A DNA stretch of 39,106 nt from contig CABYGR010000008.1 of assembly GCA_902518595.1 (NCBI GenBank), forward strand, positions 1-39,106. Direction: 5' to 3'. Source of the stretch: an uncultured Pelagibacteraceae bacterium (GTDB taxonomy: Bacteria; Pseudomonadota; Alphaproteobacteria; Pelagibacterales; Pelagibacteraceae). Numbering within the stretch: position 1 is the stretch's first letter; every line of letters begins with the position of its first letter. The notes beneath the pieces are model-generated. The model saw only the letters and a list, made by a program, of their open reading frames with translations, did no database searches and was not told the DNA's origin. Below are positions 14,973 to 23,484 of the stretch, one piece after another. A program made the translations under genes and the position numbers.

Positions 14973-15431
14973 TTAATTTCTTATAATATTTTTACTATTT
15001 AGCTTGCTAATATCAATTGTCATTGGATTTTGTGCCGAATGAGGGTGCTCACTACCAGGATAAATCTTTAGTTTTGTAAGTTGTTTTTTTCCCAAAACTC
15101 CACCAGGTAACATTCTTTTTACAGCTAACTTTAAGGCTTCTTCTGGTTTTTTTTTAGATAGTTTTTCTGGGGTAGTTTCTTTTATCCCTCCAGGATGACC
15201 AGTATGTCTATAATATTTTTTGTCTTGAAATTTTTTTCCAGTAAATTTTATTTGTTCAATATTTTTAACCACAACAAAATCTCCATCATCCATATGTGGT
15301 GTAAAAGTAGTTTTGTTTTTTCCACGAATTATTTTAGAAATCACGGTTGCAAGTCTACCTACAACAGCATTTTTCGCGTCAATTTCATACCAATTTGAAG
15401 TTAACTGGTCTTTTTTTAAGAATTTTGTCAT
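14973..15431 (-). CDS. rplM: 50S ribosomal protein L13
   Basis: 152 aa with the start placed at the ATG complementing 15429-15431 (protein MTKFLKKDQLTSNWYEIDAK), because the L13 family begins there. The open frame runs 38 codons further upstream, but that part resembles no ribosomal sequence. Core signatures: NAVVGRLATVISKIIRGKNK, YRHTGHPGGIK, AVKRMLPGGVLGKKQLTKLKIYPGSEHPHSAQ. A Shine-Dalgarno sequence is not visible, and a promoter-like pair ends only about 10 bp before the ATG, so a nearly leaderless mRNA is possible. Confidence 0.95.
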   Translation of the reverse strand: MTKFLKKDQLTSNWYEIDAKNAVVGRLATVISKIIRGKNKTTFTPHMDDGDFVVVKNIEQIKFTGKKFQDKKYYRHTGHPGGIKETTPEKLSKKKPEEALKLAVKRMLPGGVLGKKQLTKLKIYPGSEHPHSAQNPMTIDISKLNSKNIIRN

Positions 15432-15441
15432 TGTGCCAGGA

Positions 15442-15469
15442 GTAATACTATTATTAATAACAAAGTCAA
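15442..15469 (-). promoter_or_regulatory. Putative promoter of rplM-rpsI
   Basis: On the minus strand, TTGACT (complement of 15464-15469), a 16-bp spacer and TATTAC (complement of 15442-15447). With this promoter the transcript would start only about 5 nt before the rplM ATG. The boxes are five-of-six and four-of-six matches, so alternatives further upstream remain possible. Confidence 0.4.
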
Positions 15470-15580
15470 TTTTATATTTACCTTGTAAAATAAGTCTAAT
15501 CTGGTAAAAGTATATTGCCGATTTGATCCTATTGCGGGCATACAACTGCTAAAAAGGAATTTTTTCATTATTCAGTCGGT

Positions 15581-15637
15581 AGGCATTTGAACTGTATTGT
15601 GCGCCTTACATTATGTTAAAGCACTAAAAAAGGAGTT
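15581..15637 (+). promoter_or_regulatory. SAM-II/SAM-V class S-adenosylmethionine riboswitch before metY
   Basis: P1 is AGGC (15581-15584) with GCCT (15603-15606). The loop carries TTTGAACTGTATTGTGC, the pattern of the SAM-II/SAM-V pocket. Downstream, GCAC (15621-15624) can pair with loop GTGC (15599-15602) and AGTT (15634-15637) with loop AACT (15590-15593), making an H-type pseudoknot. Between them lies CTAAAAAAGGAG, the conserved 3' strand, which includes the Shine-Dalgarno AAGGAG (15630-15635) of metY. Binding of SAM should therefore hide the ribosome binding site and lower methionine-sulfur assimilation. SAM-V is established for marine bacteria including Pelagibacter; II versus V cannot be settled by eye. 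Confidence 0.85.
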
Positions 15638-15640
15638 AAG

Positions 15641-16969
15641 ATGAGTACAAAAAAAGACAATCCAGAAACTATTGCCATACATGGTGGTGACTATAGAAGT
15701 GATCCAGCAACTAATGCTGTTGCTGTCCCTATTTATAGAACAACATCATATCAATTTAATAGCGTAGAACATGCTGCTAATCTCTTCGCATTAAAAGAAT
15801 TTGGAAATATTTACACAAGAATAATGAACCCTACAAATGATGTATTAGAAAAAAGAATTGCAGCTCTTGAAGGAGGTTTAGCTTGTTTAACAGTAGCTTC
15901 TGGACAAACTGCATCATTATTTTCAGTTTTAAATGTTGCTCAAGCTGGAGATAATATAGTTAGTTCAACAGATCTTTATGGAGGGACTGTATCTTTATTT
16001 ACTCATACCTTAAGCAAACTTGGAATTGAAATAAGATATGCAGACCCAAAAGATCCTAAAAACTTTGAAAAAGTAATCGATAATAAAACTAGAGCTTTTT
16101 ATGGTGAGACTTTACCCAATCCATATTTGCGAGTATTTCCAATTAAAGAAGTTTCTGACATTGGTCGAAAATATAACATACCTCTAATAATGGATAACAC
16201 AGCAGCACCTGTGATTTGTAAACCAATTGAACATGGTGCAGCGATAGTAATACATTCTCTGACAAAATATATCGGAGGACATGGTACTGCTATTGCAGGA
16301 AGTATAGTTGATAGTGGTAATTTTGATTGGACAGCTGATCCTAAAAGACAACCATTGTTCAATGAACCAGATGCGAGTTATAATGGTGCTATCTGGGGTA
16401 AAGTTGTACCTGAGCTTACAGGAGCGAATATTCCTTTTGTAGTAAGGGCTAGAGTATGCTTATTGAGAGACCTAGGATCAGCATGTTCGCCTGATAATGC
16501 TTTTGCTATTATTCAAGGGCTTGAAACTGTGGCTCTTAGAATGAAACAACATTGTGAGAATGCTCAAAAAGTTGTGGAGTATTTAAAAAAACATAAAGAA
16601 GTAACAAAAGTAATTTATTCTACTGAACATGATAAACCTGTAGCAGAAAGAGCTAAAAAATATCTTAAAGGTGGAAATGGACCTATGGTTGGTATTGAAT
16701 TAAAGGGTGGCATAGAGGCTGGTAAAAGATTTATAGAATCTTTAAAAATGTTTTATCATGTTGCAAATATAGGAGATGCTAGAAGTTTAGCAATTCATCC
16801 AGCTAGTACAACACATAGTCAATTAAATGATAAAGAACTGGCGGCATCAGGAGTTACTCAAAGTTATGTAAGATTATGTATTGGTCTTGAGCACATAGAT
16901 GATATTATTGAAGATTTAGATCAAGCATTAAACAAGTCATCAAAAGGCACGTTAAAAGCTGTTAGTTAA
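15641..16969 (+). CDS. metY: O-acetylhomoserine sulfhydrylase
   Basis: 442 aa, full length for the PLP-dependent Cys/Met metabolism family (MetY/Met17 branch, longer than MetB/MetC). It makes homocysteine from O-acetylhomoserine and sulfide, or takes methanethiol to give methionine directly. Visible parts: PIYRTTSYQF, the IYTRIMNPTND segment, ASGQTA, DLYGGT, the PLP Lys209 in HSLTKYIGGHG, and LGDARSL-like NIGDARSLAIHPASTTHSQL near the end. A strong Shine-Dalgarno lies in the riboswitch upstream. The 3' end overlaps that of the convergent ctaA by 8 bp. Confidence 0.95.
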   Translation: MSTKKDNPETIAIHGGDYRSDPATNAVAVPIYRTTSYQFNSVEHAANLFALKEFGNIYTRIMNPTNDVLEKRIAALEGGLACLTVASGQTASLFSVLNVAQAGDNIVSSTDLYGGTVSLFTHTLSKLGIEIRYADPKDPKNFEKVIDNKTRAFYGETLPNPYLRVFPIKEVSDIGRKYNIPLIMDNTAAPVICKPIEHGAAIVIHSLTKYIGGHGTAIAGSIVDSGNFDWTADPKRQPLFNEPDASYNGAIWGKVVPELTGANIPFVVRARVCLLRDLGSACSPDNAFAIIQGLETVALRMKQHCENAQKVVEYLKKHKEVTKVIYSTEHDKPVAERAKKYLKGGNGPMVGIELKGGIEAGKRFIESLKMFYHVANIGDARSLAIHPASTTHSQLNDKELAASGVTQSYVRLCIGLEHIDDIIEDLDQALNKSSKGTLKAVS

Positions 16970-17978
16970 ACTTTGTATTTAAATAAAAAAAATAAATACA
17001 AGAACTAACTAAGAAAATTGAACTTAATTGGTGCATAGATGCAATATAAATTTGTGCACCATATATAATTGTAAAAATTCCTAAAATAATTTGTAAAAAA
17101 ATAAAGAAACCTAAAATATTTACTGAATTATATAATCCATAAATCTTTTTTTTATAAATCTTGTAAAATATATATAAATAAAAGATACCAATTATATAAG
17201 CTAAATTACGATGAATAAATTGAACTAAAGAAGGTTCACTGAAAGCTGATAATTTAAATAGATTTATAATATTATTATCGTCAGGAAAATAAGTATTACC
17301 CATAAATGGCCAAGAATTATAAATTTTACCTGCATCCATTCCAGATACGAATGCCCCTATTGCTATTTGAATAAATATTAAAACTAAAAATAAAAATGGA
17401 ATTATTGGATTTATTTTATCTAATATATTGGTTTTTTTATTAATCTTTAAATAATTCCAAAAAATTAAAGATAAAATTAAAAAAGCTATCAACAAATGAA
17501 TTGAAAGTCTAAAATGACTTACATCCACTCTATCAACTAGACCACTACTAACCATATACCATCCTATAAATCCTTGAAAACAAATTAAGAAAAAAATTAG
17601 ATAAAGACTGATTAATTTTTTATAGCCTTCTTTAAATGTAAAAAAAATAAGAGGGATTAAAAACGAAATACCTATAAGTCTTCCTAAAAATCTATGAGCC
17701 CATTCCCACCAAAAAATTATTTTAAATTCTTGTAATGTCATTAAATAATTTTGTTCTTTAAACTCAGGAATTTCTTTATATAAATTAAAATAGTTATCCC
17801 AATCTGCTGCATTTAAAGGCGGTAAAAAACCAGAAAAAAGCTGCCACTCAGTAATTGATAAACCTGAATCAGTAAGTCTAGTTAAACCACCTACGACAAT
17901 CATTATTGAAATTATCCAAAACATAGAAGCCAACCAAAAGGAAATATATTTTTTTATGAGATTATTTTCTATGTACAT
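16962..17978 (-). CDS. ctaA: Heme A synthase, COX15 type
   Basis: 338 aa from the ATG complementing 17976-17978 (MYIENNLIKKYISFWLASMF). The frame stays open for 53 more codons upstream, but those overlap the chorismate mutase gene and look non-coding. It oxidises heme O to heme A for cytochrome c oxidase. About eight membrane helices are visible. Diagnostic segments are VVGGLTRLTDSGLSITEWQ, the haem-ligand-bearing WWEWAHRFLGRLIG, SGLVDRVDVSHFRLSIHL, GAFVSGMDAGKIYNSWPFMG, VQFIHRNLAYIIG and a late MHQLSSI with the fourth His. This is the COX15 form shared by alphaproteobacteria and mitochondria. Confidence 0.95.
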   Translation of the reverse strand: MYIENNLIKKYISFWLASMFWIISIMIVVGGLTRLTDSGLSITEWQLFSGFLPPLNAADWDNYFNLYKEIPEFKEQNYLMTLQEFKIIFWWEWAHRFLGRLIGISFLIPLIFFTFKEGYKKLISLYLIFFLICFQGFIGWYMVSSGLVDRVDVSHFRLSIHLLIAFLILSLIFWNYLKINKKTNILDKINPIIPFLFLVLIFIQIAIGAFVSGMDAGKIYNSWPFMGNTYFPDDNNIINLFKLSAFSEPSLVQFIHRNLAYIIGIFYLYIFYKIYKKKIYGLYNSVNILGFFIFLQIILGIFTIIYGAQIYIASMHQLSSIFLVSSCIYFFYLNTKFN

Positions 17979-18021
17979 ATTTAAATAAATATAATAATTA
18001 TACTTAAATCCAACTGTATAA

Positions 18022-18312
18022 ATGTCGCCAAAAAATTTAAAAGAACTAAAAAAAATAAGAAAAAAATTAGATAAACTTGATGATTCTTTTATTATGTTAA
18101 TTAAAAAAAGAACTATCTTGGTAAAACAAGTTCTCAAGTTAAAAGAAAATAAAAATCAAATTATAGATAATAAAAGAATTAAATATATCCTTAATCTAAT
18201 TAAAAAGAAATCTATTAAAAATAAAATAGATCCTAAAATCACTAATCGTATCTGGAAAAATATGATTTACTCTTACATAGATTTTGAAAAAAGAAATTTT
18301 AGAAAAAAGTAA
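18022..18312 (+). CDS. Chorismate mutase, AroQ (type II) family
   Basis: 96 aa, all helical. LKKIRKKLDKLDDSFIMLIKKRTILV (about 8-33) is the AroQ N-terminal helix with the family pattern L-x-x-I-R-x-x-I-D-x-L-D-x-x-L-x-x-L-x-x-R. KQVLKLK then gives the active-site Lys, and RIKYILNLIKKKS follows in place of the R-E-x-x-x-L helix. The enzyme turns chorismate into prephenate for Phe/Tyr synthesis. It stands alone on the plus strand between ctaA and the minus-strand rpmG, whose stop codon directly abuts its own. It is quite basic for the family, in keeping with the AT-rich genome. Confidence 0.85.
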   Translation: MSPKNLKELKKIRKKLDKLDDSFIMLIKKRTILVKQVLKLKENKNQIIDNKRIKYILNLIKKKSIKNKIDPKITNRIWKNMIYSYIDFEKRNFRKK

Positions 18313-18504
18313 TTACTTACTATGAGGTGGAAGTTTTTTTTCAACAAAAACTTCATGTTTTCTTGTGGCAGGGTTGTACTTCTTGGCCTTTAACTTAATT
18401 TTAGCTTTTTCACCACCTGCCGGTTTTTTTACATAATAAAAAAAAGGGCTATCAGGTTTTTTTTCAGGAACCAATCTTACTTTGATGTGAGTTTTTTTTG
18501 CCAT
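18313..18504 (-). CDS. rpmG: 50S ribosomal protein L33
   Basis: 63 aa. HIKVRLVPEKKPDSPFFYYVKK and the C-terminal KLKAKKYNPATRKHEVFVEKK match L33 (K-x-YxPxxRKHVxFxExKxK). It is the Cys-free form, without zinc knuckles. It is several residues longer than the usual 50-55, with extra residues around PAGGEKAK and at the C-terminus. It lies 1 nt downstream of the MerR-type gene. Confidence 0.95.
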   Translation of the reverse strand: MAKKTHIKVRLVPEKKPDSPFFYYVKKPAGGEKAKIKLKAKKYNPATRKHEVFVEKKLPPHSK

Positions 18505-18505
18505 T

Positions 18506-18880
18506 TTATTTGTTTTTTTTAAGTTCTTTTATAATTTTAGAAATTTTATTAATTTTATATCTTAAATTATCAGCACTTATAGTTTTATTTGAAATTTCGT
18601 CAAGATCATTAGATTGACTTGAATTTAATAGTTTTTTTACACCATTAATGGTCATGCCTTGATCTTTTAATAAAAATTTTATTTTTTTTAATAAATCAAT
18701 ATTTTTTTTGTCATAATACCGTCTATTTCCATTAAAGATTTTTGGTTTAAGTTGTTTAAATTCTTTTTCCCAAAAACGAATTGTATGAGTAGGAGTAGAT
18801 TTGTTATTTCTATCTTTTAGATCTAATAATCTAACAACTTCACCTATTGTTTTGTATGCTTGATCTGATTTATTATTCAT
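18506..18880 (-). CDS. MerR-family transcriptional regulator
   Basis: 124 aa. The MerR winged helix-turn-helix covers about 9-75: YKTIGEVVRLLDL, THTIRFWEKEFKQLKPK, GNRRYYDKKNIDLLKKIKFLL, DQGMTINGVKKLL. The C-terminal part is a short coiled-coil-like helix with no effector domain or metal-binding Cys. A MerR-like gene directly after ihfA is usual in alphaproteobacteria; its target is not established. The start overlaps the end of ihfA by 8 bp. Confidence 0.92.
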   Translation of the reverse strand: MNNKSDQAYKTIGEVVRLLDLKDRNNKSTPTHTIRFWEKEFKQLKPKIFNGNRRYYDKKNIDLLKKIKFLLKDQGMTINGVKKLLNSSQSNDLDEISNKTISADNLRYKINKISKIIKELKKNK

Positions 18881-19169
18881 CTTTTAGATTAACAAAATTT
18901 CTAAATTCTCTGGATGGTTTGAACAAAACAACATTTCTTTCAGAAATAATTTTTTTTTCCTTCGTTTTTGGATTTCTCCCTAATCTTGATTTTTTTTTTC
19001 TAATAAAAAAAGTACCAAAATTTGAAAGTTTTAAAGTTTTTTCTTTTTGTAAATTAAAAGTTATTGTTTGAAAAAAATCTTCAATTAAATTATCTGAAAT
19101 TTGTTTAGAAAAACCTAATTGCATATAAATTAAATTAACTAAATCTTTTTTAGTTAAATTAATTCTCAT
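18873..19169 (-). CDS. ihfA: Integration host factor subunit alpha
   Basis: 98 aa, HU/IHF family. The start is MRINLTKKDLVNLIYMQLG, with the arm region RKKKSRLGRNPKTKEKKI containing GRNPKT, which places the Pro that intercalates at the DNA bend. SERNVVLFKPSREFRNFVN ends it in the IHF manner (HU usually has KAGKALKDAV there). It bends DNA at specific sites for recombination, replication and transcription. Position between plsX and a merR-type gene is the alphaproteobacterial ihfA site. Confidence 0.94.
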   Translation of the reverse strand: MRINLTKKDLVNLIYMQLGFSKQISDNLIEDFFQTITFNLQKEKTLKLSNFGTFFIRKKKSRLGRNPKTKEKKIISERNVVLFKPSREFRNFVNLKDE

Positions 19170-19171
19170 AA

Positions 19172-20170
19172 TTAAATATCTTTTTTAATTTTTTCTATTA
19201 AATTACCTTTAATTATTCTACTACAAACATCAAGCGAATTCGAAAAACCAATATAATCAGTTCCTCCATGACTTTTAACTACAGGAGAGTCTAAGCCAAT
19301 AAAAATTGCTCCATTATAAAGTCTAGGATCTAGTCTTTTTTTAAATTTATTTAAATTTGATATATTTAATAATGATGAAATTTTCCCTATTAAATTTCCA
19401 CCTAAAGCTTTTTTTAACTCATCTGTAATAAAACTTGCTGTTCCTTCAGCTGTTTTTAATGCTACATTTCCTGTAAAACCATCAGACACAATTACATCAA
19501 CATTTCCATTCATTAATTCATTTCCTTCTATATATCCTGAAAAATTAAAATCTTGAGTTGATTTATTATTTAATAATTTAAATGTTTCTTTAATTATTTC
19601 GTTCCCCTTTAATTCTTCAGAGCCAATATTCAATAATGCTACATTTGGAATATTTTGATATAATGATCGATACAGTGATGCTCCCATAACACTAAAATCT
19701 AATAAATTTTTTGGACTACATTCTATATTTGCACCTAGATCCAAAACTACACTCATACCTTTTTTATTTGGCCATAAAGCTGATAAAGCTGGTTTATCGA
19801 TATTTTCTATCATCTTTAAGTTAAGCTTTGAAATCACAAGTAATGCCCCAGTGTTTCCCGCAGAAATAACGATATCGCAATCTTTATTTTTTACACTTTC
19901 AACTGCTAGCCACATACTAGTGTCTTTACCCTTTTTTGCTGCTTCTAGAGGACTATCTTCACTGTTTACTTTATTTAATGTATTTACAACTTCAAAGTTT
20001 TTTTTATCTATTTTAGAATTAATCAAAGTTTCTATTTTTTTTTTATCACCAAATATCTTATAGAAATTGTTAGTATCAAATTTGTGATTATGAATAATTC
20101 CATCAATAACTTTTTTTGGTGAATTATCACCACCCATTGCATCTACTGCAATTTTAACTGTTTTTGACAT
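19172..20170 (-). CDS. plsX: Phosphate acyltransferase PlsX
   Basis: 332 aa. It makes acyl-phosphate from acyl-ACP, the first committed step of phosphatidic acid synthesis with PlsY. Family signatures: IAVDAMGGDNSPKKVIDG at the start, the S-A-G-N-T-G-A segment (DIVISAGNTGALL), RPALSALWP-like KPALSALWPN, LDLGANIECSP, LLNIGSEELKGN, and VIVSDGFTGNVALKTAEG. In most alphaproteobacteria fabH follows plsX; here ihfA follows after 2 nt and fabH is absent. Upstream is rpmF. Confidence 0.96.
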   Translation of the reverse strand: MSKTVKIAVDAMGGDNSPKKVIDGIIHNHKFDTNNFYKIFGDKKKIETLINSKIDKKNFEVVNTLNKVNSEDSPLEAAKKGKDTSMWLAVESVKNKDCDIVISAGNTGALLVISKLNLKMIENIDKPALSALWPNKKGMSVVLDLGANIECSPKNLLDFSVMGASLYRSLYQNIPNVALLNIGSEELKGNEIIKETFKLLNNKSTQDFNFSGYIEGNELMNGNVDVIVSDGFTGNVALKTAEGTASFITDELKKALGGNLIGKISSLLNISNLNKFKKRLDPRLYNGAIFIGLDSPVVKSHGGTDYIGFSNSLDVCSRIIKGNLIEKIKKDI

Positions 20171-20184
20171 AACTAATTAGCAAA

Positions 20185-20367
20185 TTATTTTTTAGGGTCT
20201 AAAACTTGTCGACCTTTATACATTCCTGTTTTTAAATCTAAATGGTGTGAAAGTCTGTATTCACCTGATTGTTTATCTTCTACTATATTTTTCGATGAAA
20301 ACTTCATATTTTGAGCTCTTCTCATACCCGTTCTTGAAGGTGTCTGTTTACGTTTAGGAACTGCCAT
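20185..20367 (-). CDS. rpmF: 50S ribosomal protein L32
   Basis: 60 aa. [20 protein letters not shown] is the standard L32 N-terminus, and [20 protein letters not shown] the C-terminus. It is the Cys-free form, normal for alphaproteobacteria. It forms an operon with plsX, 14 nt downstream, the widespread rpmF-plsX pair. Confidence 0.97.
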   Translation of the reverse strand: MAVPKRKQTPSRTGMRRAQNMKFSSKNIVEDKQSGEYRLSHHLDLKTGMYKGRQVLDPKK

Positions 20368-20369
20368 AA

Positions 20370-20840
20370 TCAGTGATTATTTACACTTTTTAAAAAAGAT
20401 TTCAAAGTTTTTTTTTCAAGATTTTTTCTAAAATCATCAAAATAATCAATTAAATAACTAATATTTTTGAAATTAGATAAAAAAGGTGAAATTTTATTCT
20501 CTTTTTCTAAATGATCTAACTCATTCCAGAAATGAATATTAGAGATAATTGCATGAAAATTATTTATATAATCTTTCATCTTTTTATTAACTGATTGATC
20601 ACCATATCCAACCTCTCTAATATTTAATTCTAACTGTCTAAAATTGAAATCATATATTTCTTGAAGGATTTTTTGATTCTCTGGGTTCTTAAATTCTTTT
20701 AAAAAAAAGGCAAAATGTAATAAAAACAAAGTCAAACGATCAGAAAATACATCTTGCTGACTCAATATACCTTTATATAAGGATTTATTTGTAGTTAATT
20801 TAATGAAATTATTATAAAGGTTTAGATATTCATTTTTCAT
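20370..20840 (-). CDS. Ubiquinol-cytochrome c chaperone family protein
   Basis: 156 aa from the ATG complementing 20838-20840 ([20 protein letters not shown]). An in-frame start 18 codons upstream (20894) is possible but would lie inside the divergent lipoprotein gene. The middle part, [46 protein letters not shown] and FHAI, matches the CBP3/UQCC1-type chaperone family, which assists assembly of cytochrome b of the bc1 complex in mitochondria. Bacterial members near rpmF are common in alphaproteobacteria. Its start codon overlaps that of the divergent OmlA gene by two bases (CATG). Confidence 0.83.
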   Translation of the reverse strand: MKNEYLNLYNNFIKLTTNKSLYKGILSQQDVFSDRLTLFLLHFAFFLKEFKNPENQKILQEIYDFNFRQLELNIREVGYGDQSVNKKMKDYINNFHAIISNIHFWNELDHLEKENKISPFLSNFKNISYLIDYFDDFRKNLEKKTLKSFLKSVNNH

Positions 20841-21300
20841 GAGAAAAATATTAATACTCACATTATTTTTTTTATCAAGTTGTTCAATGAACAAAGTTGT
20901 CCAACATCATGGGGTTCACAACTTAGAAGGCAAACAAACAAAACTTAAAATAAATTATACAAATAAAAATGATATAATCAAATTAATTGGGCCTCCATCA
21001 ACAAAAAGCACATTTGATAACGATATTTTCATTTATATTGAAAGAAAAACTAGTAGCTCAAAATTAAGTAAATTAGGGAAGAAAAAACTTCTTACAAATA
21101 ATGTTTTAGTGCTTGAAATTGATAATACTGGACTTTTATTGAGTAAAAAATTTTACAACAAAGATGATATGAATAATATAAAGTTTAATAATGATGAAAC
21201 TACTTTAAACTATTCAAAAAAATCTTTTGTATATAATTTTTTATTTTCTTTAAGACAAAAAATTGATGATCCACTTGGTAAAAAAAGGATTAAAAATTAA
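20839..21300 (+). CDS. BamE/OmlA-type outer-membrane assembly lipoprotein
   Basis: 153 aa. The signal peptide [20 protein letters not shown] has lipobox LSSC with Cys15. The next 80 residues fit the SmpA/OmlA (BamE) domain: HHGVHNLEGKQTKLKINYTN, NDIIKLIGPPSTKSTFDND (the usual V-x-x-x-L-G-x-P-x-x), WxYxE-like IFIYIERK, and VLVLEIDNTGLL. BamE helps BamA insert outer-membrane beta-barrel proteins. In alphaproteobacteria an omlA-type gene divergent from the cytochrome chaperone and rpmF-plsX is usual. The stop abuts the hppA stop with no spacer. Confidence 0.85.
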   Translation: MRKILILTLFFLSSCSMNKVVQHHGVHNLEGKQTKLKINYTNKNDIIKLIGPPSTKSTFDNDIFIYIERKTSSSKLSKLGKKKLLTNNVLVLEIDNTGLLLSKKFYNKDDMNNIKFNNDETTLNYSKKSFVYNFLFSLRQKIDDPLGKKRIKN

Positions 21301-23406
21301 TTATCCTGCTATTACAGCTAAAAGTAATAAAGCAACAATATTAGTTATCTTAATCATAGGATTTACCGCAGGACCTGCTGTATCTTTATATGGATCGCCA
21401 ACAGTATCTCCAGTTACAGCTGCTTTGTGAGCTTCTGAACCTTTTCCACCGTGATTACCATCTTCAATATATTTTTTTGCATTATCCCAAGCACCACCAC
21501 CAGCTGTCATTGATACAGCTACAAATAGGCCAGTAATAATTACACCAAGCAACATTGCACCAACTGATGCTAAAGCCGCAACTTGTCCACCAATAGCTAA
21601 AATTGTAAAGTAAAGGACGATTGGTGAAAGTACAGGCAATAAAGAAGGTATAATCATTTCTTTAATTGCAGCCACAGTTAAAAGGTCGACTAATTTAGCA
21701 TAATCAGGTTTTTGTTTTCTTTTCATGATTCCAGGGAACTTTTTAAATTGTCTTCTCACTTCAACAACTACTGCTCCACCTGCTCTACCAACTGCTTGCA
21801 TACCCATCGAACCAAATAAATAAGGTAGCATTCCACCTATTAATAAACCAACAACAACATATGGATTTGATAAATCAAATGTAACAACTATTCCTTCTAA
21901 TTTCGAACCAGCGACATCAGAAAAATGCTTAATATCCTCAACATATGCTGCAAATAAAACTAAAGCACCTAAACCTGCTGAACCAATTGCATAACCTTTT
22001 GTAACTGCTTTTGTTGTATTACCAACAGCGTCAAGGGCATCAGTTGTTTTTCTAACCTTTTTATCAAGATTAGACATTTCTGCTATACCACCAGCATTAT
22101 CAGTAACAGGACCATAAGCATCTAAAGCAACAACCATTCCAGCTAATGCAAGCATTGTAGTAACTGCTATAGCAATACCAAAAAGACCTGCAATAGAATT
22201 TGTAACTAAGATACCTGCAACAATAATCAAAGCTGGTACTGCTGTTGCTTCCATTGAAATTGCTAAACCCTGAATAACATTAGTACCATGTCCAGTAGTA
22301 GACGATGCAGCAACAGATTTTACAGGTCTATAATTTGTACCAGTATAATATTCTGTAATCCAGATTAATAAACCAGTTATTATTAAACCAATTATTCCAC
22401 AATAATATAAACTCATTCCATTAAATGTCTTATCATTGACTGAATATTCATTTGTAAATCCTATTACATAATCAGTTACAGGATATAAAATCGCTATTGA
22501 AGTTAGAGCTGAAACTACAAATCCTTTATATAAAGCATTCATAACATTTTTACTATTTCCTAATTTAACAAAAAAAGTTCCTAAAATAGAAGTTATGATA
22601 CAAGCCCCTCCTATTGTAAGAGGATAAATCATCATACTCATATCACCTTGAAAGAAAATCGATGACAACACCATTGTTGCAACTATCGTTACTGCATAAG
22701 TTTCAAATAAGTCTGCAGCCATACCTGCACAATCTCCAACATTGTCACCAACATTATCAGCAATGACAGCTGGGTTTCTGGGATCATCTTCTGGAATACC
22801 GGCTTCAACTTTGCCAACTAAATCAGCACCAACATCAGCTCCTTTAGTAAAAATACCACCACCCAATCTTGCAAAAATAGAAATTAATGAAGCTCCAAAA
22901 CCTAAGGCAACTAGGGCATTAACAATTTCTCTTTCGTTAATATTAAATTTTAATAACAAATAATAATAAACAGCAATAGCTAAAAGTGCTAATCCTGCAA
23001 CCAACATTCCTGTTACAGCACCAGATTTAAATGCAACCGAAAGACCTTGGGCCAATCCTTTTCTAGATGCTTCAGCAGTTCTTACGTTAGCTTCAACTGA
23101 AACTAACATACCAACATAACCAGCAATACCAGATAATGTAGCACCTATTAAATAACCTAGGCCTACTAAAGGACTAAAAGCTATACTTACAATTACTAAA
23201 ACAACAACACCTACAATTGCAATAGTTTTGTATTGTCTAGTTAGATAAGCTTTGGCTCCTATTTGAATAGCTGATGCTATATCTTGCATTTTTGCATTAC
23301 CAGAACTTTGATTTAAAATATTCTTTCCAGTAAAAAATCCGTAAACAATGGATAAGAAACCAGCTGCAATAGTGTATAATAGTATAGTCTCGACTGTAGT
23401 GTTCAT
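21301..23406 (-). CDS. hppA: Membrane-bound proton-pumping pyrophosphatase (K+-independent type)
   Basis: 701 aa with about 16 membrane helices. PPi hydrolysis drives proton export across the inner membrane, recovering energy from biosynthetic PPi. Substrate-binding motifs are [19 protein letters not shown] with [20 protein letters not shown], the later [16 protein letters not shown], and the C-terminal [33 protein letters not shown] has Lys where K+-dependent enzymes have Ala, so this should be the K+-independent H+-pump. A putative promoter lies just upstream. Confidence 0.97.
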   Translation of the reverse strand: MNTTVETILLYTIAAGFLSIVYGFFTGKNILNQSSGNAKMQDIASAIQIGAKAYLTRQYKTIAIVGVVVLVIVSIAFSPLVGLGYLIGATLSGIAGYVGMLVSVEANVRTAEASRKGLAQGLSVAFKSGAVTGMLVAGLALLAIAVYYYLLLKFNINEREIVNALVALGFGASLISIFARLGGGIFTKGADVGADLVGKVEAGIPEDDPRNPAVIADNVGDNVGDCAGMAADLFETYAVTIVATMVLSSIFFQGDMSMMIYPLTIGGACIITSILGTFFVKLGNSKNVMNALYKGFVVSALTSIAILYPVTDYVIGFTNEYSVNDKTFNGMSLYYCGIIGLIITGLLIWITEYYTGTNYRPVKSVAASSTTGHGTNVIQGLAISMEATAVPALIIVAGILVTNSIAGLFGIAIAVTTMLALAGMVVALDAYGPVTDNAGGIAEMSNLDKKVRKTTDALDAVGNTTKAVTKGYAIGSAGLGALVLFAAYVEDIKHFSDVAGSKLEGIVVTFDLSNPYVVVGLLIGGMLPYLFGSMGMQAVGRAGGAVVVEVRRQFKKFPGIMKRKQKPDYAKLVDLLTVAAIKEMIIPSLLPVLSPIVLYFTILAIGGQVAALASVGAMLLGVIITGLFVAVSMTAGGGAWDNAKKYIEDGNHGGKGSEAHKAAVTGDTVGDPYKDTAGPAVNPMIKITNIVALLLLAVIAG

Positions 23407-23446
23407 ATAAACCTTAAGATTGTTGCTTGTTAAATTTTAAGCCCGG

Positions 23447-23474
23447 ACAATACAAAAAAAGATAAAAAAGACAA
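23447..23474 (-). promoter_or_regulatory. Putative promoter of hppA
   Basis: On the minus strand, TTGTCT (complement of 23469-23474), 16 bp, then TATTGT preceded by TG (complement of 23447-23452). It would give a leader of about 35-40 nt to the ATG at 23406. This is inference from weak boxes in AT-rich DNA. Confidence 0.35.
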
Positions 23475-23484
23475 TAATTAACTT

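Noticed and set aside
15432..15545. 38-codon upstream extension of rplM
   Set aside because: L13 proteins begin at the internal Met; the extension is unlike any ribosomal sequence.
17979..18137. 53-codon upstream extension of ctaA
   Set aside because: It lies antisense to the chorismate mutase gene and has no family similarity.
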